Assembly (NCBI GenBank): GCA_965140405.1
Contig: OZ223208.1
Location: forward strand, 620,001-684,000
Length of the DNA: 64,000 bases
Origin: G963556115 sp963666605
GTDB taxonomy: Bacteria > Planctomycetota > SZUA-567
Reading direction: 5' to 3'
Under the pieces are notes generated by a model. The model saw only the letters and a program-made list of their open reading frames with translations. It ran no database searches and was not told the DNA's origin. Position 1 is the stretch's first letter; each line of letters begins with the position of its first letter. The position numbers were made by a program, and so were the translations under genes. Shown piece after piece: positions 1 through 10,073 of the stretch.

Positions 1-1
1 A

Positions 2-727
2 CTGTCAAATCTTGATGCAAAAATGAGAGTAGAGATGCGTAAAGAGATTCTTATGCTTCACGAACGTATTGACACAACTATGATCTACGTTACACACGAT
101 CAAATTGAAGCAATGACCCTTGGAGACAGAATTTGCGTAATGAACGTTGGAGTAATTGAGCAAGTAGGCGAGCCACGAATAGTATTCGACTACCCTGCAT
201 CACTCTTTGTTGCCCGTTTTATTGGTACTCCACCTATGAACCTACTAGAAGGAAAACTTGTCAAAAATGGTAGAGAACTCGGTTTCCGTAGCACTGACTT
301 TGAGTGTAAGCTACCAGAGCATATGCAAAGTCTACTACAAGATCAAAAAACCGATATCGATGTAGTTCTAGGAATTAGACCAAAGTCACTAACTATCAAA
401 GACGCTATGGATGCAAATAAAAGCTATGATGGTTTTATTTCTGGCAAACCTGGTATTTCAGAGATGCTTGGAGAAGAGATCCTTACACATGTCAAATGTG
501 GAGCGCATGACTTCATTGCTAGTGTTGAACCAAAGTATGAAGAAGCTCTTGAGAGTGACTCTGTTGAATTTGCAATTAATATGGAATTAGCTCATATCTT
601 TGATAAGGACTCAGGTAGAAATCTAACCATACCAAGTGATGTAAGAGAGAACACAACTCTTTGGAGCAAGCGAGTGCGTGAAAGAAGTATGCGCCGACGT
701 AAAAATCGTGAAACCGTTGAGGCGTAA
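2..727 (+). CDS. ABC transporter ATP-binding protein, MalK/UgpC family (5' end outside window)
   Basis: C-terminal part of a sugar or polyol importer ATPase that acts on the inner face of the membrane. The open frame runs to the window edge, so the ATG at 23 is internal. The first residues LSNLDAKMR are the D-loop just after Walker B, followed by the H-loop VTHDQIEAM. The distal 150 residues (DRICVMNVGVIEQVGEP, FIGTPPMNLLEG) are the regulatory/TOBE domain typical of MalK/UgpC/MsmX proteins. Walker A and the signature motif lie upstream, outside the window. The substrate cannot be read from this part. The gene is last in its unit and is followed by a strong hairpin. Confidence 0.9.
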   Translation: MSNLDAKMRVEMRKEILMLHERIDTTMIYVTHDQIEAMTLGDRICVMNVGVIEQVGEPRIVFDYPASLFVARFIGTPPMNLLEGKLVKNGRELGFRSTDFECKLPEHMQSLLQDQKTDIDVVLGIRPKSLTIKDAMDANKSYDGFISGKPGISEMLGEEILTHVKCGAHDFIASVEPKYEEALESDSVEFAINMELAHIFDKDSGRNLTIPSDVRENTTLWSKRVRERSMRRRKNRETVEA

Positions 728-760
728 GTATTCACCTTCATAGTATTACAAATAATCAAA

Positions 761-794
761 ACTGCCTTGCAAAGCATAAACTTTGCAAGGCAGT
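761..794. terminator. Bidirectional intrinsic terminator
   Basis: Perfect 14-bp inverted repeat (761-774 and 781-794) with a 6-nt loop, in the gap between the convergent ABC ATPase gene and the hybrid kinase gene. The flanks are A/T-rich on both sides, so it can serve both strands. Confidence 0.85.
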
Positions 795-822
795 ACTATT
801 ATAAATAAAGAGACTAGACTTG

Positions 823-3800
823 TCATCTATCTTCATACACCGAACGTAATGCTTGAATTAAATCTCCAAGTTCCTTAACAAGGCTGTTGACTTCCTCGCT
901 TATGTCCACTTCTTGATTTACTCTAAGCACCATTTCAAGCTTATTCGCAGCCTCTGAAGCTTTAACAGCTCCTATTGTTCCGCACGTACCCTTGAGAGAA
1001 TGAGCAACTTTCCTTACAGTACTCATATCTTTCGTCTCATATGCACGTTCCAGTGACTGCAACGCCTCTCCACCGATATCTATATACTTCAGATAAATAT
1101 CATTAAGCAGTACTTTACTACCACCAGTATTCAATAAAGCCTCTTCAATATCAAGCTGAGAAATCCGGCTTAATTTACTCCAGACCTGATCAGCCTCAAG
1201 GTCATCATTAATATATCTGTCAGTATGTATGTCCTTTGTATCAAGTACCGCTGAAGCCGTATTAATTTCAACATCTAGTGCCTGACTATAGCTTTCAGCT
1301 TTATTATTAGGACTTACCACATATTTACTAATAGCCTCATAGAGTTTCTCAATCTGGATTGGCTTAGTCAAGTGTTCATTCATACCAACAGCAAGGCTCC
1401 TCTCATAATCCTCACTCATCGCATTAGCTGTCATCGCTATTATTGGCGTCTCAGTATCATATTCTCTAATAGCTTTTGTTGCGTCAAGTCCATTCATCTC
1501 TGGCATCTGGATATCCATGAGTATGATGTCATACCTCTCTTTTTTTGTTGCAAGTACAGCTTCCTTACCATTGCTAGCGGTAAAGACCTTACATCCCGCA
1601 CTTACAAGTAGGTCTTCAATAATCTCAAGATTTATAACATTATCTTCTACAACTAAAACCGAAGAATTATCAAATTTTTGCATCTGTTTGTCACCTGCAT
1701 GAATTAATGCTGCTGGTGATATGGTGCTATCGTGTGGATTATCAATAATTCGAAGCAATCTTCTTGGAGAGATCGGCTCTGCCAAAATACTATCAAATCC
1801 TGCAATTCTTGCTGATTTGGAGAGTCCAACAGTTATCTCATCTGTAATAAGAACAAAGTTTGTATTAGAGACTTGATAATTACTCCTAATATGCTGTAAT
1901 ATTTCATTGGCTGATGCTTTAGAAAGACTATTACTAATAAGTAATATATGATAGCTTGACTCAGATGCAGATTCATTATTTAGTAGAGTGCAGGTATCAT
2001 CAAGTGAAGAGGCTATATCTACAATAATTCCAGCATCTTCAAGGTATCTCTTTATTATGCCCCGACAAATGGGATTATCATTTATAACTAAAACTCTCTT
2101 TCCCCTATTTTTTGCAGCGATAGTATACGCAGGAATATTACTATGTCCGACACGACTGAAAGGGATTGTAAAGCTGATGGTAGTACCTTTATTAACAACA
2201 CTATCAAGCTCTATATTACCACCGAGGAGCTCAACAAGTTGTTTACTTATAATTAGTCCAAGTCCAGTACCCCCAAACTCCCTAGCTATAGAAGTATTAG
2301 CCTGAATAAATGGACTAAAGAGGTTTTTCTGCACAGATTCGGGTATACCAATACCAAAATCTTGAATCTTGAACTCAACCCACAGAGTGCCCTTTTCATT
2401 TTTTTGAGATTTTGCATAAACAATAATTTCCCCTGGTGGAGAAAATTTTATAGCATTACTGCAAATATTTGACAAAATCTGTTTAAGTCTTAGTGGATCG
2501 CCAATAACACAATCTGGTATATTAATATCATAATCCAAAATTAGCTTTATGTCATTCTTGGTTGCCTCAAAATGCAAGAATGATAGCAGATTATTTAATA
2601 AACTCTCAATATCAAGCTCTACTCTTTCAATATTAAGTTTTCCTGCCTCTATCTTTGATATATCCAAGATATCATTTATTAAGTCCAGCAATGATAGTGC
2701 AGCCTGATTGGCTTTTTCGAGATAATTGTGTTGAACCTTAGTTATAGTTGAGTTCAGTATAAGCCTTTGCATACCAAGAATAATATTCATCGGAGTGCGA
2801 ATCTCATGTGACATATTAGCAAGAAAATTACTTTTAGCCTTATTTGCTGAATCAGCGAGTATCATCGAACTCTCCAGCTGCTTGGATTTAGTTTGGAGCT
2901 CTTGCGTTCTTATCGATACTTTTTCCTCCAAGTGAGCAGCTAAATCCCTTAGTTCATACTCAGCTTTTAATAGTTCAAGAATGATTGAATTAGTACTATT
3001 TTTGATTTCTTCCAGCTCAATTATTCTAAAACTCTTTGTATCTAATAAAGAGTGATTCTGAGCAGTATCTTTAATATTATCTGTAAAAATACGAATGTAA
3101 GACTTTATTTTAAAGTATAATACTGTTGATAAAGCCAATATGAATGCTATTGTAAATATCAAAATATAGACAAGCTTAATATAATCACGTCTTAGCGATG
3201 CTCTCATTTCATCATTCTTTACAGCTAGTATTGAATCGAAATCAGCAAGATATAGAGAGCTAGTTACAAACCATTTTAAATCTTTTATCTCCTTAATATA
3301 TGCTAATTTATCATATAAAACTTTTGAATTCACTCGAGGCCACGAATAATTAAGAAAACCACCTATAGGATTTGATCTAGCAACAGCAATAGATTCTTTG
3401 GTAATATTAAGTCCACTTCCATCTCTATAATCGTAAATAAATTGCCCTACTAATTTTTGATCAGGGTGTGCCAGCATGATTCCACTTTCTGAAAAGACAT
3501 AGACATATATATCATTGTCTACTCCTAATGCTCCAATATAAGTAAGTATTTCTTTTTGAGAACTCTCCTCGATATCGTCATCATAGTATGCACTCCCCAG
3601 AATGATATTAAGACTAGGAACATAAAGAGCAAAACACTTATTCCTAATAATAGATGTCTCTAGTAAATCATTACTAAATACAGAATCAAAATAGAAACCT
3701 TTGCTAGATCCCTTGGTTTGAGTTATTATAGACTGTAATTTTGCAGACATATTCTGATCATTAATATTAATTTTATTAGAACTTATATTTGCACTTTGAA

Positions 3801-4245
3801 TAACCTGAAGTGGAAAAATGACTTGGTTCTTCCCAAGATCAATAGCAAAAGGGAATGGGGCGACGCGACCAGAACTATCACTGATTTCTTGGGATTCCAT
3901 AGCAGCAATTACAGTTAGTTGGCTCTCTTCTTGGTCATTAGTATTTTTTGCCAGTAGTTGACATAACTTCTCTAACTGAAGAGTTTTGTCTCTTAGTATT
4001 TTGCTAGTTTCAGAATTAACCTTTCTTCTACCAATACTTATAATATTTATGCTGGTGTCTACCAGTTTGCTCAAATCTTTTTTTGATATCTCCATAAGTT
4101 CAGACTTATCTTTTTTAAACTCCAACACTGAACTTTCATGATGAAAGTTGTACATAAATACAGCAAAAACTGTTACTAATGCAATTGATAGCATAGTAAG
4201 AATAATAAAAGTCAAAGTAGGAATTCTCAAGCTCAATCTTTTCAA
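823..4245 (-). CDS. Hybrid sensor histidine kinase (Cache-HisKA-HATPase-REC-REC-HPt)
   Basis: Membrane-bound phosphorelay kinase of 1140 residues, with BarA/EvgS-like architecture. TM1 is near residues 10-32, followed by a large extracytoplasmic Cache-like sensor domain to about 345, TM2 near 351-378 and a coiled coil. HisKA has MSHEIRTPMN with the phospho-acceptor His about 479. The HATPase shows the N box (NICSNAIKF), GIGIP and GGTGLGLIISK. The first receiver (about 713-830) is degenerate: the expected phospho-Asp position reads LLISNS and the usual Lys is replaced in LAEPIS. The second receiver is canonical (ILMDIQMPEMNG, D911). The C-terminal HPt has AHSLKGTCG with H1082. No response regulator gene lies beside it, so its output partner and ligand are unknown. 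Confidence 0.92.
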   Translation of the reverse strand: MKRLSLRIPTLTFIILTMLSIALVTVFAVFMYNFHHESSVLEFKKDKSELMEISKKDLSKLVDTSINIISIGRRKVNSETSKILRDKTLQLEKLCQLLAKNTNDQEESQLTVIAAMESQEISDSSGRVAPFPFAIDLGKNQVIFPLQVIQSANISSNKININDQNMSAKLQSIITQTKGSSKGFYFDSVFSNDLLETSIIRNKCFALYVPSLNIILGSAYYDDDIEESSQKEILTYIGALGVDNDIYVYVFSESGIMLAHPDQKLVGQFIYDYRDGSGLNITKESIAVARSNPIGGFLNYSWPRVNSKVLYDKLAYIKEIKDLKWFVTSSLYLADFDSILAVKNDEMRASLRRDYIKLVYILIFTIAFILALSTVLYFKIKSYIRIFTDNIKDTAQNHSLLDTKSFRIIELEEIKNSTNSIILELLKAEYELRDLAAHLEEKVSIRTQELQTKSKQLESSMILADSANKAKSNFLANMSHEIRTPMNIILGMQRLILNSTITKVQHNYLEKANQAALSLLDLINDILDISKIEAGKLNIERVELDIESLLNNLLSFLHFEATKNDIKLILDYDINIPDCVIGDPLRLKQILSNICSNAIKFSPPGEIIVYAKSQKNEKGTLWVEFKIQDFGIGIPESVQKNLFSPFIQANTSIAREFGGTGLGLIISKQLVELLGGNIELDSVVNKGTTISFTIPFSRVGHSNIPAYTIAAKNRGKRVLVINDNPICRGIIKRYLEDAGIIVDIASSLDDTCTLLNNESASESSYHILLISNSLSKASANEILQHIRSNYQVSNTNFVLITDEITVGLSKSARIAGFDSILAEPISPRRLLRIIDNPHDSTISPAALIHAGDKQMQKFDNSSVLVVEDNVINLEIIEDLLVSAGCKVFTASNGKEAVLATKKERYDIILMDIQMPEMNGLDATKAIREYDTETPIIAMTANAMSEDYERSLAVGMNEHLTKPIQIEKLYEAISKYVVSPNNKAESYSQALDVEINTASAVLDTKDIHTDRYINDDLEADQVWSKLSRISQLDIEEALLNTGGSKVLLNDIYLKYIDIGGEALQSLERAYETKDMSTVRKVAHSLKGTCGTIGAVKASEAANKLEMVLRVNQEVDISEEVNSLVKELGDLIQALRSVYEDR

Positions 4246-4465
4246 AACATAACCTCTCTACTTATACCAACAATCATTGGTAGAACTAAATGTCTATTAT
4301 AAGATGATTTTCTTTTTTTCTCTACAGAAAAAGGCATATATTAGATTAAAAGAATACTACAATACCAATAGAATATAGCAATTAAAGACTACCTTAGTAA
4401 GCTTCAATTTATACTAAGCTATCATACTATATTTTTACTTACACTAATTCATTACAAAATTACTG

Positions 4466-5227
4466 CTAAAACTTTCCAAACTCAGAATCATCAAGCATGA
4501 TTTTATCATCAGTCTTCACAACAGCTACGTTGAGCATTGCATAACTTTCAAAATTACCTCTTTGACTTTTAACCTTATTCTCCCTTACTACGTGAGTTTC
4601 ATTCTTAACAAGCTTAAACTCTCCAGCCAGCTTAATAAGAAATCAAACAATACTCAACATACCTTCACTTGATCTTGCTGTTTACTTAGCACTTGCTGCA
4701 TTTAAGTGTGCAATAAACAATATCACCTTAAAGCCAACATCAATTTGTGAGATACCCTCAACCTGAGCATTTTATGCGTGAGCTAGCTCCCCAATCAAGT
4801 CAGTAGACTTGCTGATAACTTTAGCTAGTTCATTAAAAGACTCAGAAATTACACCACTATCCTTGTACCGCCACCAATCTCATTTACCATATTCTCAATA
4901 AGTTAAACAGTTTCGAGTTGTGGATGACATTCTATTGTATTTGTAAAAATTCTGTTCGTTTCCCAGCTTCTCCATTGTCTTTGCTACCAAGATAATCTAT
5001 GATGTATGGATTTCCAACTAGCATAACCACATAATCTTTATTTGATTTAATCTATAAATCTACCGGATCTGTTATTTTTTTACTTCTAATGCCATCTCAT
5101 TTTTAAAATCATCCATCACAATAGAACTTGAAAATGAATAACTGACATACTGCACAGATACAACACCAAATATTATTGCTATAATAATTGGCAATAACAG
5201 TATGAACTGATATCAGAATATTTTCAC
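4466..5227 (-). pseudogene. Decayed methyl-accepting chemotaxis protein
   Basis: Remnant of a chemoreceptor gene. At the upstream end the minus strand reads an N-terminal membrane segment (FILLLPIIIAIIFGVVSV, then a stretch ending MALEVKK followed by a stop), with another stop after the fourth codon. Further on it reads pieces of the MCP C-terminus: SESFNELAKVISKSTDLIGELAHA, then after a frameshift AQVEGISQIDVGF, then AHLNAASAK-stop-TARSSEG, then FLIKLAGEFKLVK and a tail to TAG at 4466. These match the usual order of MCP C-terminal motifs. Most of the ligand domain and the conserved signalling tip are missing, so it has a large internal deletion plus several stops and frameshifts. An intact relative lies at 61.3-63.4 kb. 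The end points are approximate. Confidence 0.8.
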
Positions 5228-5243
5228 AAGTAATACATAAAAA

Positions 5244-5275
5244 TTGCTACCTTTCTCAAAAGAAAAAGGTAGCAA
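5244..5275 (-). terminator. Intrinsic terminator of the uronate/TRAP operon
   Basis: Inverted repeat 5244-5255 / 5264-5275 (12 bp, one mismatch) about 30 nt past the stop of the TRAP large permease. On the minus strand it is followed by TTTTTATG, as expected for a rho-independent terminator. Confidence 0.75.
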
Positions 5276-5304
5276 AATAACGCACAAATTAATTGCATTC
5301 GCAA

Positions 5305-6582
5305 TTACTTCATCAATGAAGGCAAGAACAATGATATTTGCGGGATATAAGTAACCAACATCAACACAATAAGGCTAACCAGTAAGAAAGGTAAAATTGC
5401 CTTTGAAATTTGCCCTAAAGAAATTTTGCCGATACCAGCTGTAACAAAAAGACATACCCCAACAGGTGGTGTTGTAAGCCCGATCATAAGGTTAAGTACA
5501 GCAATAATTGCAAAGTGTATAGGATCTACGCCGACACTTGTTGCTACTTTCAATAATACTGGGAACAGAATAACAAGTGCGGCTATTGTCTCCATGAATG
5601 TACCAACAAATAATAGTAATATATTAATTAGTAACAACAGGAGGTATTTATTTTGGGTAATTTCCAGCATATGATTTGCAAGCATTGTAGGAATTCTCTC
5701 TGAGGTCAGAATCCACCCAAACAGATTTGCCATTCCAACAAGAACCATCAAGCTTGCAGTAGTAATAGCAGTATCAAGTAAGATCTTAGGAAGCATTTTA
5801 ACTTTAAGATCTTTATAAACAAATATACCTACACAGAGTGCATATATACACGCCACAATAGAAGCTTCAGTAGGAGTAAAGATTCCACCCACAATACCGT
5901 AAAGGATGATAAAGGTCATAAACAATGCAAAGAATGCGCCTATAAACTCCTTAATAATTACATTAAAACTTGGTTTTACACCTTTAGGGTGCTTCTTTTT
6001 TACAGATATATAATATGAAACCATCAAAAAACCAACGCCTAGAAGTATACCTGGAATTGCACCAGCAATAAACAACTTTGCCACAGACAAGCCAGTAAGC
6101 GTACCAGCAATAATCATAGGAAGACTAGGAGGAATTATTGGACCGATAGTAGAGCTAGCAGCAGTTACAGCACATGCAAATGGCGCATCGTAGCCTTCCT
6201 TCTTCATTGCAGGGATTAGTACCGCCCCAAGGCTAGCACTGTCAGCCACAGCTGTTCCACTGATACCAGCAAATATCATAGAGGCAACAATATTAGCAAG
6301 CCCCAAACCACCACGTATGTGCCCAATAACTGCATTTGAAAAGCCTACAACCCGTTCTGTTATGCCGCCATTATTCATTAAATTACCAGCCAAGATAAAC
6401 CCAGGAACACAGAGTAGAACAAAGACATCTATACCTGAATATATAAACTGAGCAGAGGCTACCAGCGGTAAATCTGCAAAAATAAGATATGCAACAGAAG
6501 AAAGCCCAAGGCAGAACGCAATTGGCAAACCAACAACCAAGCCAACAGCAAAGATTGAAAATAATAATACAACACCACTCAT
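5305..6582 (-). CDS. dctM: TRAP transporter large permease subunit (DctM family)
   Basis: Integral membrane transport subunit of a tripartite ATP-independent periplasmic transporter. The 425 residues are the normal length for DctM, with about a dozen hydrophobic helices. It carries typical family segments such as ASSTIGPIIPPSLPMI near residues 140-156, GGIFTPTEAS, and NLMIGLTTPPVGVCLF near the end. It uses ion gradients to move the substrate handed over by the binding protein. Its ATG overlaps the stop of the small permease by 4 nt (ATGA), so the two are translationally coupled. Neighbouring uxuA and uxuB point to a hexuronate or aldonate as substrate, which is inference. Confidence 0.93.
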   Translation of the reverse strand: MSGVVLLFSIFAVGLVVGLPIAFCLGLSSVAYLIFADLPLVASAQFIYSGIDVFVLLCVPGFILAGNLMNNGGITERVVGFSNAVIGHIRGGLGLANIVASMIFAGISGTAVADSASLGAVLIPAMKKEGYDAPFACAVTAASSTIGPIIPPSLPMIIAGTLTGLSVAKLFIAGAIPGILLGVGFLMVSYYISVKKKHPKGVKPSFNVIIKEFIGAFFALFMTFIILYGIVGGIFTPTEASIVACIYALCVGIFVYKDLKVKMLPKILLDTAITTASLMVLVGMANLFGWILTSERIPTMLANHMLEITQNKYLLLLLINILLLFVGTFMETIAALVILFPVLLKVATSVGVDPIHFAIIAVLNLMIGLTTPPVGVCLFVTAGIGKISLGQISKAILPFLLVSLIVLMLVTYIPQISLFLPSLMK

Positions 6583-7079
6583 TGCACGCTCTCCTTATGT
6601 TCCAGATGATCCGTAATTATAGAATACACCTCTAAAATACCGTAAAACCCTATAGTTCCCATCATTATCGTTATGCTGATGAATATAGAATCCATAGTTA
6701 AAAATCGTAGTGTAGGAGCTGTCTGTGTTGCACCGTTCTCAACAAATTCTAGTGAAACATATGCAACAAGAAATGCAAAAATCATAGAAACAACACTAAC
6801 AGACAAGCGCACATAAAAGAGCATTCGCCCTTTACAATAGTGATCAATAATCCCCAAAGAGACAAACGCTTTTCTTTCCAAAGCTAGCCCACTTGCAAAA
6901 GCACTAGTATAGATAAAGAATATCCTTGATGCTTCTTCAGTCCAAGCTGGAGCTTGAGGCAAAAAGAAACGAGCAAATACCTGAATGATTACAGTAAACA
7001 TCATGCAGACCAACGAAACAACGGTAGCAAATGCTAATATATTATCAAAAAGCATCTTACATTTTTTTAAAAATTCCAT
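6579..7079 (-). CDS. dctQ: TRAP transporter small permease subunit (DctQ family)
   Basis: Four-helix membrane subunit that joins DctM in the TRAP translocation complex. The frame is open to a TTG at 7106, but the ATG at 7079 is preferred because GAGG sits six bases upstream and the TTG has no such site; this gives 166 residues. Four hydrophobic segments are visible, with the family-typical FARFFLPQAPAWTEEASRI and SGLALERKAFVSLG between the first and third. It lies between dctP and dctM in the uronate operon. Confidence 0.9.
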   Translation of the reverse strand: MEFLKKCKMLFDNILAFATVVSLVCMMFTVIIQVFARFFLPQAPAWTEEASRIFFIYTSAFASGLALERKAFVSLGIIDHYCKGRMLFYVRLSVSVVSMIFAFLVAYVSLEFVENGATQTAPTLRFLTMDSIFISITIMMGTIGFYGILEVYSIITDHLEHKESVQ

Positions 7080-7241
7080 AAAGACCTCTACAAATGTTAA
7101 GTTCAAAGAAAGGCAAATATTGATCTAAATAGCGCGTTTTAACATGTGATACTGAACCATATCCAAGCTACTTAATTTTGGTGCACAGAATAAATATGCC
7201 TAAAATACCCTGTACACCTTCAATCGATATAATACCAACAC

Positions 7242-8213
7242 TTATTTAATGTTAATAATTTCCTGGTAAACAGCGTTCTGTTCAGGAGTAAAACTATCCT
7301 TAACGACCTGTTCAGCAATCTTCTGGAATCCAGACTTATCAACAGTCACAAACTTCATACCTTTACCTTCTAGGAATTTCTTATATTCAGCTTCTTCAGC
7401 AACAAGATTTTCAATAGCATGCTCACTTACAATTTTACCAGCTTCGATGATTGCGTCTTGATATTCCTTTGGAAGCTTCTGGAACGTTCTCTCACTCATG
7501 ATAACATAGATCCAACCAGTAACATGCTCTGTCTGGTTTACATAATCCTGTACTTCATAGAAGCTTGCACTCTTAATAAGAGCTAGAGGATTTTCCTGAC
7601 CTTCAATAGTACCTTGCTGAAGGCTTGTGAATACTTCGCTAAATGCCATAGGCGTTGGTTTTGCACCAAGCGCTTCCCAGAATGAAACAAATATAGGAAC
7701 ATTTGGTACACGTAAAATCATACCTTTCAAATCTTCAGGAGTCTTGATTGGACGGTTACTAGTCAAGTTACGTGGTCCACGACCAAATGTTGCTACTGGA
7801 CGCACTTTAACCTTATCAATAATCTGCTCTGCAATCTTAGCATTTGCTGGACTGCTTATGATCTTCTTTAGGTGGTCAAGGTCACGTACTGCATAAGGAG
7901 CAGCTAGAAGTGCAGCAAGTGGAGCCCAGTTCTGCATTGATTCACCAGAGATAGTGAAGTCTGCAGTACCCATCTGCATACCACGGATAAGATCCATTTC
8001 CTTACCAAGCTGAGAATTTGGGAAGACCTGTATCTCCACATTACCATCAGTCTTTTCTTTAACAATTTCAGCAAATTCCAATGCTGACTTATGCCAAGGG
8101 TTCTCTTCGTTAGCTAGGTGACCAAGCTTTAGAACATACTCAGCATCCTTAGCTTGAGCGAAGTTAATAGTCAATACAGCACACATTATTACGAAAATAG
8201 CAATTCTTTTCAT
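7242..8213 (-). CDS. dctP: TRAP transporter substrate-binding protein (DctP family)
   Basis: Periplasmic binding protein that delivers substrate to DctQM. A signal peptide is present (KRIAIFVIMCAVLTINFAQA, cleavage after AQA). The mature part has the DctP fold signature: LGHLANEENPWHKSA at the start, GRGPRNLTSNRPIKTPEDLKG with the Arg that usually grips the substrate carboxylate, and EGQENP. Two ATGs are possible. The one at 8219 touches the AGGAG motif, whereas the one at 8213 has six bases of spacing, so 8213 is preferred (323 residues). Proteins of this group with uxuAB neighbours often bind glucuronate or galacturonate; the exact ligand here is inferred. Confidence 0.92.
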   Translation of the reverse strand: MKRIAIFVIMCAVLTINFAQAKDAEYVLKLGHLANEENPWHKSALEFAEIVKEKTDGNVEIQVFPNSQLGKEMDLIRGMQMGTADFTISGESMQNWAPLAALLAAPYAVRDLDHLKKIISSPANAKIAEQIIDKVKVRPVATFGRGPRNLTSNRPIKTPEDLKGMILRVPNVPIFVSFWEALGAKPTPMAFSEVFTSLQQGTIEGQENPLALIKSASFYEVQDYVNQTEHVTGWIYVIMSERTFQKLPKEYQDAIIEAGKIVSEHAIENLVAEEAEYKKFLEGKGMKFVTVDKSGFQKIAEQVVKDSFTPEQNAVYQEIINIK

Positions 8214-8384
8214 TTCCATCTCCTATAAACAAAAAAACAACAAAACAAGCATATACAAAATATTAGCTATGCAAACAAATTTCAACAACCTCAATATTGG
8301 TCATTTAATCAATATAAATAACATTAAACTTAATCCAAATTACCAAATATGGTTGACTTATTTCTACCCGCAATATTTGTGAAA

Positions 8385-9998
8385 TTAAATATTACTTAGA
8401 TACTTTTTAAGGGTTTTTCTAATGGCACCCTTATCAGCACATAACTCTAAGAATAATCCCTCAACCTTTTCACCCAAATTATACTCGTAAAGATCGATCC
8501 CAAAGTATTCACTATTACTCAAAAGCGGTTTAATCTTACTTATTGAAGACTCATCAGCGCCAATTGAGATGCCACTTAATTGCTTACGTAGTCCATCCAA
8601 GTTTGGATCAGGACTAATCTCCATCACATTACCCGCATCATCAACTCCTAAAAGATATCGCAACCATCCAGCAAACTGTAGAGGAATAAATGTCAAAAAG
8701 CTTAAATCCTTCTCTCCACGCTCAATGTATGCCTTGAGTGTTTCACCAAAGCGTACAGGTATTTTCTTTGATGTATCTGTAGCGATCCTCTGAGGGGTAT
8801 CTGGAACAAATGGATTGGGTAGACGAACCTTTACAACTTCATCTATAAAATCTTTTGCCGAAAGAATACCCGGATTTACAACAACTGGTAACCCTTCAAC
8901 ATATCCTACTTGTTCGATGAATTTCACCAAATCAGAATCACCCATTTCATCTGAAATAGTATCATACCCAAGAAGACAACCATACACAGCCAACACCGTA
9001 TGCAAAGGATTGAGACAGGTACAAACCTTCATTTTTTCGATTTTGTCAATTGTCTCACGGTCAGCAAACAATACACCCGCATCTTCTAGCCTATCTCTAC
9101 CATTAGTAAATTTGTCTTCGATAGCCAAGTACTGTGATTCTTCCGCATTTACAAACGGTGCTACATATGAGTTCTTCTCAGTCTTTACAGGAGTAATATT
9201 CTCTACTCCATCTTTACGAAGTACCTCTTCAATTATTTCTGATGGGCGGGGAGTTATCTTATCAATCATGCTCCAAGTAAAATAGATCTTACTCTCATCA
9301 TTCAAATAAGCCAAAAATTCTTTTGAAACAAATCCTAACTTCTCCCATGCCTCTGCAAATTCAATTATGGCTTCTTTTAGTAGCGTGCCGTTATGGCTAC
9401 AATTATCCATGCTTACGAGAGTTACTGGGGCAGCGTTTGAAGTATAACGCATATATAATAGTTTTGCAATCATTCCTACAAGACTAGCCTGCTCCACACC
9501 ATAATTTTCTATTCCAGCTTTTACCCAAGGGTAGTACTCACCAGTATTATCCTTGATAGCATAACCTTTTTCTGTAATAGTCATTGATATCATCTGCAAG
9601 GTTGGAGCACAAAAGACATCAACTAAACGTGCATAATCAATTGAAGGCTTTATACTTTCAGTGATACTCGCGACGACCTCTTTCTCACAGCCTCCATCTT
9701 TTTTCAGTGTCACAGCAATGGCAAGATTATCAAATGGCAGGCATGACCTATCGATAATTTCCTCATCAAAGGATTCACACATAATAATACCTGTATCTGC
9801 TTTTCCTTCATTCAGAAGTTTCTGCTGTAGAACAGCAGGAAAAACTCTAAAGATATTTCCTGCACCAAAATGTAGCCACTTAGGATTTTGAGTTGTATTC
9901 TTGATTACTTTTTGTATATCGTATGTAGGTAGCTTATACTCTTTTTCAAGCCACACTTCCTTATTTTCAAGACCACTCAAGCATAATTTCAATGTCAT
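8385..9998 (-). CDS. uxuB: D-fructuronate reductase / mannitol dehydrogenase family
   Basis: NAD-dependent long-chain dehydrogenase, probably reducing D-fructuronate to D-mannonate in the hexuronate pathway. The sequence shows the family nucleotide-binding start KWLHFGAGNIFRVFPA, SMDNCSHNGTLL, and a region near the conserved lysine (WSMIDKITPRPSE). The frame is open to 10052, but the ATG at 9998 has an AAGGG motif seven bases upstream and begins where the family begins, giving 537 residues. It sits between the Zn dehydrogenase and dctP genes and shares an operon with uxuA, which makes UxuB more likely than mannitol or altronate dehydrogenase. Confidence 0.85.
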   Translation of the reverse strand: MTLKLCLSGLENKEVWLEKEYKLPTYDIQKVIKNTTQNPKWLHFGAGNIFRVFPAVLQQKLLNEGKADTGIIMCESFDEEIIDRSCLPFDNLAIAVTLKKDGGCEKEVVASITESIKPSIDYARLVDVFCAPTLQMISMTITEKGYAIKDNTGEYYPWVKAGIENYGVEQASLVGMIAKLLYMRYTSNAAPVTLVSMDNCSHNGTLLKEAIIEFAEAWEKLGFVSKEFLAYLNDESKIYFTWSMIDKITPRPSEIIEEVLRKDGVENITPVKTEKNSYVAPFVNAEESQYLAIEDKFTNGRDRLEDAGVLFADRETIDKIEKMKVCTCLNPLHTVLAVYGCLLGYDTISDEMGDSDLVKFIEQVGYVEGLPVVVNPGILSAKDFIDEVVKVRLPNPFVPDTPQRIATDTSKKIPVRFGETLKAYIERGEKDLSFLTFIPLQFAGWLRYLLGVDDAGNVMEISPDPNLDGLRKQLSGISIGADESSISKIKPLLSNSEYFGIDLYEYNLGEKVEGLFLELCADKGAIRKTLKKYLSNI

Positions 9999-10073
9999 TG
10001 TTTTCCCTTTAGCAACAAAGGCTTTATAATTGCCTGCCTTAATAGCAGTCATAAATCAAGCCAAATGCCTCTA

